NCBI GenBank assembly: GCA_025677825.1
Contig: JAIXMO010000028.1
Location: 1 to 64,000 of the forward strand
DNA from: Helicostylum pulchrum
Lineage: Eukaryota; Mucoromycota; Mucoromycetes; Mucorales; Mucoraceae
Reading direction: 5' to 3'
Length of the DNA stretch: 64,000 nucleotides
The position numbers and the translations under genes were made by a program. Below are positions 58,573 through 64,000 of this stretch, one piece after another. The notes below the pieces were generated by a model that was given only the letters and a program-made list of their open reading frames with translations, had not been told where the DNA came from and did no database searches. Position 1 is the first letter of the stretch. Every line of letters starts with the position of its first letter.

Positions 58573-60116
58573 TACATTACTGGTCATTTCATGAACTGTA
58601 CCATCACTACTAAGATTAATTTGTGGATTAACTTCTTTTCTACCACGAATATCTTCCATAAATTCATAAAAGTTTCGAAGCACAGTTAATTTAAACGAAT
58701 TCACCATGTCTTGAATATCATTTAAAGGTACAATCTGAGCAAGGTCTTCCAGGTATAACATACATTCTCGATCGTATTTCTCAATAATATCAAATACAAA
58801 TGTTGTTTCGGTATAATTTAATCTCTTTGCTACAGCATTTAATTGTTTACCGGCTGCGATATATTCAATGGTAGCAGGTATAATAGAGCCCTTAATAGCA
58901 GCTGCACGTCTTTGCTCGTTGCCCATAATCTGTTCTGCAAACTTGTATTCTGATTCAAGCATTTTGGTATAACATTCGGTGTACTTTAAAAATTCACTAG
59001 AGCCCTTTTCGTAGGATATACCTTGATGCTTTTCAGATAATTGTACCGCTTGTGACAGTGGGTGTAAAGAACGCTGTAAGAATGCAGATCGAATTTCTAT
59101 ATAGGGTTTCGTGAAATCAACAGAGTATCCAATTTCCTTTTCGGAAGATGCAATATAAGTCGATAATTGAGATAGTTGTTTCATTGATGCTGTTGTCATT
59201 AATTCACTATCTAGCAAAAAAAAAAAAAAAAAAGGCGTATTAGATACACATACACATGTATAGAGTATATAATGTAATACTTACTCGAATTAAGCATGGT
59301 ATTGACATCAACTGGGTTGCTAACTGCAGATAACCATTTTCTAAATAATGTCTCTAAATGAAGCATACCAGCTTTCAACAATTGTTTCTATCAAAAGGTA
59401 AAAACACGTTAATATTCTTCTTTTGTTTTTAAATATGCATGTACCGATATATATTTTACCATTTGATAAATAGTCTTATCACACGATTTTAATTGACTCT
59501 TTTCAATAGAATCTACACCATCCTTTAGTCTACCCATTGCTTTCAAATAAGGCAGCACATTATTTTCATCAGGACTATTTTGCTTTTAGTATTTTGACTG
59601 CAAAAAAATATATATATAATATTTCAACATACCCTTTCAAGATATAAGCTTCTTCTTTACTTGGCATATTTAAACAATCCACAATATTCTCTGTAGCCTT
59701 TAAAGTTGCATCAATATCTATTTAATAAGAAAAGGTTGATATTTAAGGTTGCACACACATAAAAAGTATAAAAATTTACTGTTGGCAAGTTTTGTCAGGT
59801 TTTGAGTTGACTTGTGAATGGGTAAAATGGATGCTTCTAATTTTAATAATCGACCATCAAAGGAATCTAGAATAGTAACCTATAATTTTTTTTTAAAAAA
59901 AGAAGATGAATACAGGCACCTTTAGCAACTGTAAAAAATAAAAACGAACCAACTTGTCTGATAAACCATTCATTCTACCGAGTTGCTTTTGAAGAGCATC
60001 TAAATCAGCAGCATCTTCATCTAACCTTCCGTTTGTTTGAATTTGACTATGGTTGTTGTCAATTGAATGATATATAACAACAAATACTATTATTTATTTT
60101 TTTCTTACGGTGACAT
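57709..60116 (-). CDS. EXO70: Exocyst complex subunit Exo70
   Basis: Nine coding exons (60116-60109, 60046-59950, 59879-59780, 59717-59633, 59574-59460, 59387-59285, 59210-58576, 58503-58012, 57948-57709) join without frame conflict to 624 aa, nearly the length of yeast Exo70 (623). The N-terminal part is a coiled coil (DLDALQKQLGRMNGLSDKL). The Exo70 helical-rod body includes TLNYFKRLYIWRDTVEPL, GYKKPTLATLFLLNNYNHIL and ERQLIKERFK. The basic C-terminal domain has RFLDKYQG and NPAKYIRYDKERVDKMI, the region that in yeast binds PI(4,5)P2 and Rho3/Cdc42. It tethers secretory vesicles at growing hyphal tips. The first coding exon is 8 nt (ATGTCACC). A 31-nt A run lies in one intron. Confidence 0.95.
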
Positions 60117-60358
60117 TTTATTTTTATTACAGACTGAAAAAGAAACCAGATATTAAAACATCAGTGCTTTAAACTACCGAAATCAAGAAAAAAAAAAAGG
60201 AATTTTTATTAATTTTTTGCATATAGTACTACAGTTGAAGAGAGAGAGTGAGAAGAGAGGGGATGAAAAAGCATGTAAGAATGGGGGAAAAGGGGGGGGG
60301 GTTATATTGTAAAAATAATTGTAAAATATTTTAATGTTAAAAAAAAAAGAAGAGGATT

Positions 60359-62532
60359 TTAACGTTGCTTCTTTTGAGAAGACTTTCGGTTATTACCTCT
60401 AGTCTTTTGTAAAATAAGATCAACACGCTTTGCCAATGCAAAGATATCCCCATCACTATCTTCTGCATTTTCATCTTGTTCTATCTTGGGAACTTGTCCC
60501 TCATTAACAATTCTTTGCACTGATTCTGTAATAAGATCAGATTCAGCAATTAAATTTAACAATCTCTCGTCTAACATAATGATAGTTTAGTATATAGTCA
60601 AGTATACACACACATGTATATATATTACCTCCTCCATCCAAGAATTGTTCAATAGTCCATACACCAATATGTTGGAAAGCAATATCTTGGCGCTCCGAAA
60701 GGAACTGAATCAAGAACTTTTCAAGACCACCAGATGGCATATTCCAAGCTTTAACAAAAGGAGTATAATCTTTGACTTTGGAACTAAGATTACCAATAGC
60801 AGCAGCCGAGTTACCTTCTACTTCCATATTTGTACTAGAGGTTAATTCAACCAATACTTCTAATACACCCATACTTAACAAACGTTGCTTTAATTCATCG
60901 CTTAAAGCCAACACAGCAATAGCAGCAGTCATTTCAGTTTGAACACTAGCAGGTACCTTGTTAATTAAAGTTTTAATACGTTCCACAGCACCAGCTTCTA
61001 CAATGGCACGCTTGTTACGTTCAGAACTTGCAGCAAGATTTCGAAGTGTTGATATAGCATGACATTGAATTTCTTCATTATCATCATACGCAAGTAGTTC
61101 AATCAGTGGGTTAACAAAACCGCCATCAATAATGGGAGATTCATTCGCAGGGTGAATGGATATATTACGAATACATGCCACCGATGATAAAATAAGAGGT
61201 AAAAATGCTGATTTTAAAAGACGTAAAAGAGGAGGAAGACCTTTACAACGAACAATTTCCAATTGATATTTCTCTTTTTTTGTTTTTTTGTTTTTTTATT
61301 ATATTTACTTTTTTGGTCAGTAACAACAAGAAAATTATGCAGACAAAATATAATATATTTACCATCCGATGCAAGATTTCGTAAAGCAAGTGCTGCTTGA
61401 CATTGTACTTTTAGACTCTTAGTATCCATTAATGCAATCAAGTATTGAACAAGCCGCGAGTCTGTTTGAGCTAATTTCTTACGGTTACCACCATCAACCG
61501 CAATATTTGAGAGCGCCGTCGTACAGTAATATTGAACATCAGCGTCTTGTGAACTAAGTAAACTAATCAATACTGGAATCGCTCCAGCGTTTACTAATTG
61601 TTGTCGATTCTCCTCTATATGATATCTTATATTAGACTATATATATATATATATATTATTGTTGCTGTCATACTTACGTGTATGCGTCATATTCAATAAA
61701 GCACCTGTGGCATTTCTTTGTACTCTTTGGTCTTTAGATTTTGCCAAGTCAACTAATAAACGCAAAGCGTCAGACTTTGCAATCTTGGTCTTGTTTTCGT
61801 CTATAAAAAAATATATATATTAACATTAGAAATACATGTTCAAAAAAAAGTGTTGTTGTTTCTTACCGTGTGTAGCAAGGTTGGTAATACAACCAACAGC
61901 ATTACATTGAACTTCAACATTAGGAGAACCCATTTGACGAATAAGTTGATCAAGACCACCAAGTTTAACAATTAAAAGCTTATTTTCAGCTATTTTAAAT
62001 TTTTTTTAGTGTCATGTACTTTTTTTTTTCTTCTTTTCGTTTACTTACTATTTACAGCCAAGTTACCGAGGGCTGCACTTGCTGCTCTTTGAACTTCAAC
62101 ATCATGAGATTGTAACAGAAACAAAATTGGGTCTAGAGTGTCTCTGCCTACTTGACGTACATCTTTCTCGGTAATTTCAGCAAAAGCAAGTGCAGCAGAC
62201 CTTTGCAAGTCTACATTATCCGAATAGGCTAAAGTTGAAAGCGCTTGCAATGGTTCTCCTTCAAAGAAATTGGTATCACTTCGATCTAGTAAAAAAAAGA
62301 AAGTATTTAGTTATTATTAAAGAGGCAGAGAATAAAAGTGTTACTCACTTTCAAGATACTGTAATAACTCTGCAATAGCTTCACGCTCATTATCTTGCAA
62401 CAAAGGCTCATAAAGTCCCGTTCTACTACGCTCTATACTTTTTCTATTAACAAAAAGAAAACGCTTCTACTTTTTTTTGAAAAATATCTTACTTCCAAAG
62501 CAACTCGAACAACAACTACATGAATTTCCCAT
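60359..62532 (-). CDS. VAC8: Vacuolar armadillo-repeat protein Vac8
   Basis: Eight exons (62532-62493, 62432-62349, 62285-about 62056, 61990-61867, 61800-61678, 61614-61363, 61273-60629, 60570-60359), about 569 aa against 578 in yeast. The N-terminus [13 protein letters not shown] has the Gly2 for myristoylation and clustered Cys for palmitoylation. It is followed by [20 protein letters not shown] and a run of about 11 ARM repeats (for example [60 protein letters not shown]). It anchors at the vacuole membrane and serves vacuole inheritance, nucleus-vacuole junctions, fusion and selective autophagy. The tail is acidic then basic (RKSSQKKQR). The junction of exons 3 and 4 is ambiguous: the best donor (GTAAGT at 62048) breaks the frame, and only GTAAAT at 62055 keeps it. 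Confidence 0.93.
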
Positions 62533-63164
62533 CTAAAATAAAATAAAAGATTTTATTGAATAACAAAGAAGAAAGAAAGAAGAAAAAAAAAGAGAGATGT
62601 TGAATGAGGTGAGGTGAAAAAAAAAGATGTGGTGGATGTTTTTTACGCTTATTTCCGTGCAAAAAAAAAAAGAAAAAAAAAACAAAATACGTCACAACCA
62701 ATACAAAAGAGTTTTATAGTAAAAGAAAGTTTATTTTAAAAAGAAAAAATACCACTATACTACACAAAATATTTCATATACAAATAGGCATACAAAAAAA
62801 AAAGAAGCTCTTTTTTACTTACATTTACAGTTTTTTTTTAATTGAACCCTCAGCCAGTGTGAATACAACTCTCATAGAATTTCAAGTAATAAAAAAGATT
62901 AGGTGTCATCATCAGGTTCAAAAAAAAACGTATGTAATAGAGCGTATCAATTTCTTGTTTCGTATACCTAAGCGACTTGTCGAAAAAAGGATTGTGTAAT
63001 ACAAGTATTTAGCACTAGAAACGGTTTGGATTTAAAAAAAAGGAAGTTTGAATTCCTAGTTTATCAAGATACTTTTTGAGAGACAAAATATGTAACATAT
63101 ATTTTCATATAAAAAAAGATACAGGGAACAAATCTCGCAAAGTAGGAGGTTCTTAGGAAACCGC
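62533..63164. other. Intergenic region upstream of VAC8, downstream of RPS13
   Basis: Purine-rich on the + strand with A runs. No gene recognised. Confidence 0.5.
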
Positions 63165-63804
63165 TTAAGCGACCATAGCAGAGGCAGTGGCAGACTCACT
63201 ATTAGAAAGAAAAAAAAGCGGGTTAAGGTAGACAGTTACCGAGCTCGTTTTTTCTTTTTTAAAAAAAGAAGAAAACGTTGACTCTGACATAATGTCAAAT
63301 ATAGGCAAAAAAATAAATGAAAATTTTTTCCCTTTGAGCTACAAATCTAATATGGTGGTTAGTATTTTTTTAAAAAGGATACTATTTCCAGGTAGGAGGG
63401 AGTTGACCAGCAGTCTTGTAGTAACGAGCAAGACGATGGATACGAGACTCAATGAGAATTAAACGATACTTGGAATCCTTATCCTTTCTGTTACGTTCCA
63501 AATGCTTACGGATGGAGACGGCCTTCTTGATAAGATGGTAGAGATCCTCGGGAACTTCAGGAGCAAGACCGTTGGACTTAAGGATACGGAGAACCTTGTT
63601 ACCAGTGATGGACTTGACTTGAGGAATACCATGAGAATCACGGAGGATGACACCAATTTGAGCAGGAGAGAGACCCTTCTTGGCATTCTTACAGATCATG
63701 TCAACAACTTCCTCGGAAGTGGTCTTGACCCAAGAAGCGGGAGAGCGACGATAGGGGAGGGCACTACCAGAGATACCCTTACCAGAAGTATACATACGAC
63801 CCAT
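63165..63804 (-). CDS. RPS13: 40S ribosomal protein S13 (uS15)
   Basis: Two exons (63804-63383 and 63198-63165) encode 151 aa, the exact eukaryotic S13 length. The first exon carries [20 protein letters not shown] and ends PPTWK plus two bases. The second supplies the C-terminal [10 protein letters not shown], so the frame stop just after PPTWK in unspliced RNA is not the true end. It is part of the small ribosomal subunit and contacts 18S rRNA near the central domain. Codon use is strongly biased, as for other highly expressed genes here. The 184-nt intron is the longest confidently placed one in the window and contains an imperfect hairpin. Confidence 0.98.
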
Positions 63805-64000
63805 TTTTGCTAGATTATGTTCTCAAAAGAGTGAAGATTGGGAGAAAGAGGAAGATTACAATATTTTCTGCTTGGTTTATTATTTTATTGCCAACAAAAA
63901 AAAATTTGTTTTTCAAAATAAAAAATTTGTGGCTTATATGTCACCGTTTTTTTCTTTTTTTTTTTTTCCTGCTTGAATTTTTATCAATTGAATATCAGCA
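63805..64000 (-). promoter_or_regulatory. Upstream region of RPS13
   Basis: Contains T/A runs (on the + strand a T run at about 63955-63968 and A runs near 63895-63905). No canonical ribosomal-protein promoter box was recognised. The window ends here. Confidence 0.4.

Noticed and set aside
63199..63382. U14 or other C/D snoRNA in the RPS13 intron
   Set aside because: No convincing C box and D box pair with a terminal stem could be found.
63382..63459. RPS13 ending at PPTWK without an intron
   Set aside because: All eukaryotic S13 proteins continue to about 151 residues; the missing C-terminus ([10 protein letters not shown]) is found after a GT-AG intron.
1..64000. CRISPR arrays, operons, riboswitches
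   Set aside because: The sequence is eukaryotic; no regularly spaced repeats with unique spacers were seen, and dispersed repeats are diverged and irregular.

Overview
The window is fungal nuclear DNA, most probably from a Mucorales (Mucoromycota) genome. The evidence is a spliced ferritin gene (fungal ferritins are known from zygomycete lineages), an intron-less leuA-type isopropylmalate isomerase, an F-box/LRR gene, short AT-rich GT-AG introns (mostly 45-90 nt), and decayed pieces of gene families that resemble repeat families of Mucorales genomes. That last comparison is from memory and was not searched. Nothing in the window looks bacterial or viral.

Layout. 1-3.7 kb: the 3' part of a C2 / CBM5-12 protein convergent with leuA. 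5.2-8.5 kb: an F-box gene and a frameshifted DUF4218-like transposon gene. 8.6-16.8 kb is gene-dense: a DsbA-like protein, cyclophilin-40, the GID9/FYV10 ubiquitin-ligase subunit, a two-finger GATA factor and a thioesterase with a 4-nt micro-exon. 17.2-21.6 kb: a polygalacturonase, a relic of its 3' end, and a decayed gene with a PD-(D/E)XK-like motif. 23.5-34.8 kb: a CSC1/OSCA channel, a zinc-cluster-less regulator, an ING-type PHD protein, PER1, ferritin and a class I/II aminotransferase. 37.7-39.6 kb: an unrecognised low-complexity protein. 41-51 kb is a gene-poor, AT-rich repeat island with degraded coding fragments, two diverged direct repeats of about 600 bp, one tRNA-Val gene and two long inverted repeats about 1 kb across. 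51.3-63.8 kb: aconitase, a PH-domain protein, EXO70, VAC8 and RPS13.

The intact genes are mainly housekeeping: leucine synthesis, the TCA cycle, translation, exocytosis, vacuole and GPI-anchor biology, and chromatin reading. They are not co-transcribed, and many sit as tight convergent pairs: DsbA-like/CPR6 59 bp apart, CSC1/regulator 86 bp, PER1/ferritin 166 bp. FYV10 (GID E3) and VAC8 both belong to the network for starvation-regulated degradation and vacuole function in yeast, but their presence in one window is probably incidental.

Exon coordinates were derived by hand from splice consensus, reading-frame continuity and remembered family motifs, with no alignment. In two genes (ACO1 at the 5' end, VAC8 at exons 3/4) the most obvious splice sites do not give an open frame; both are flagged.
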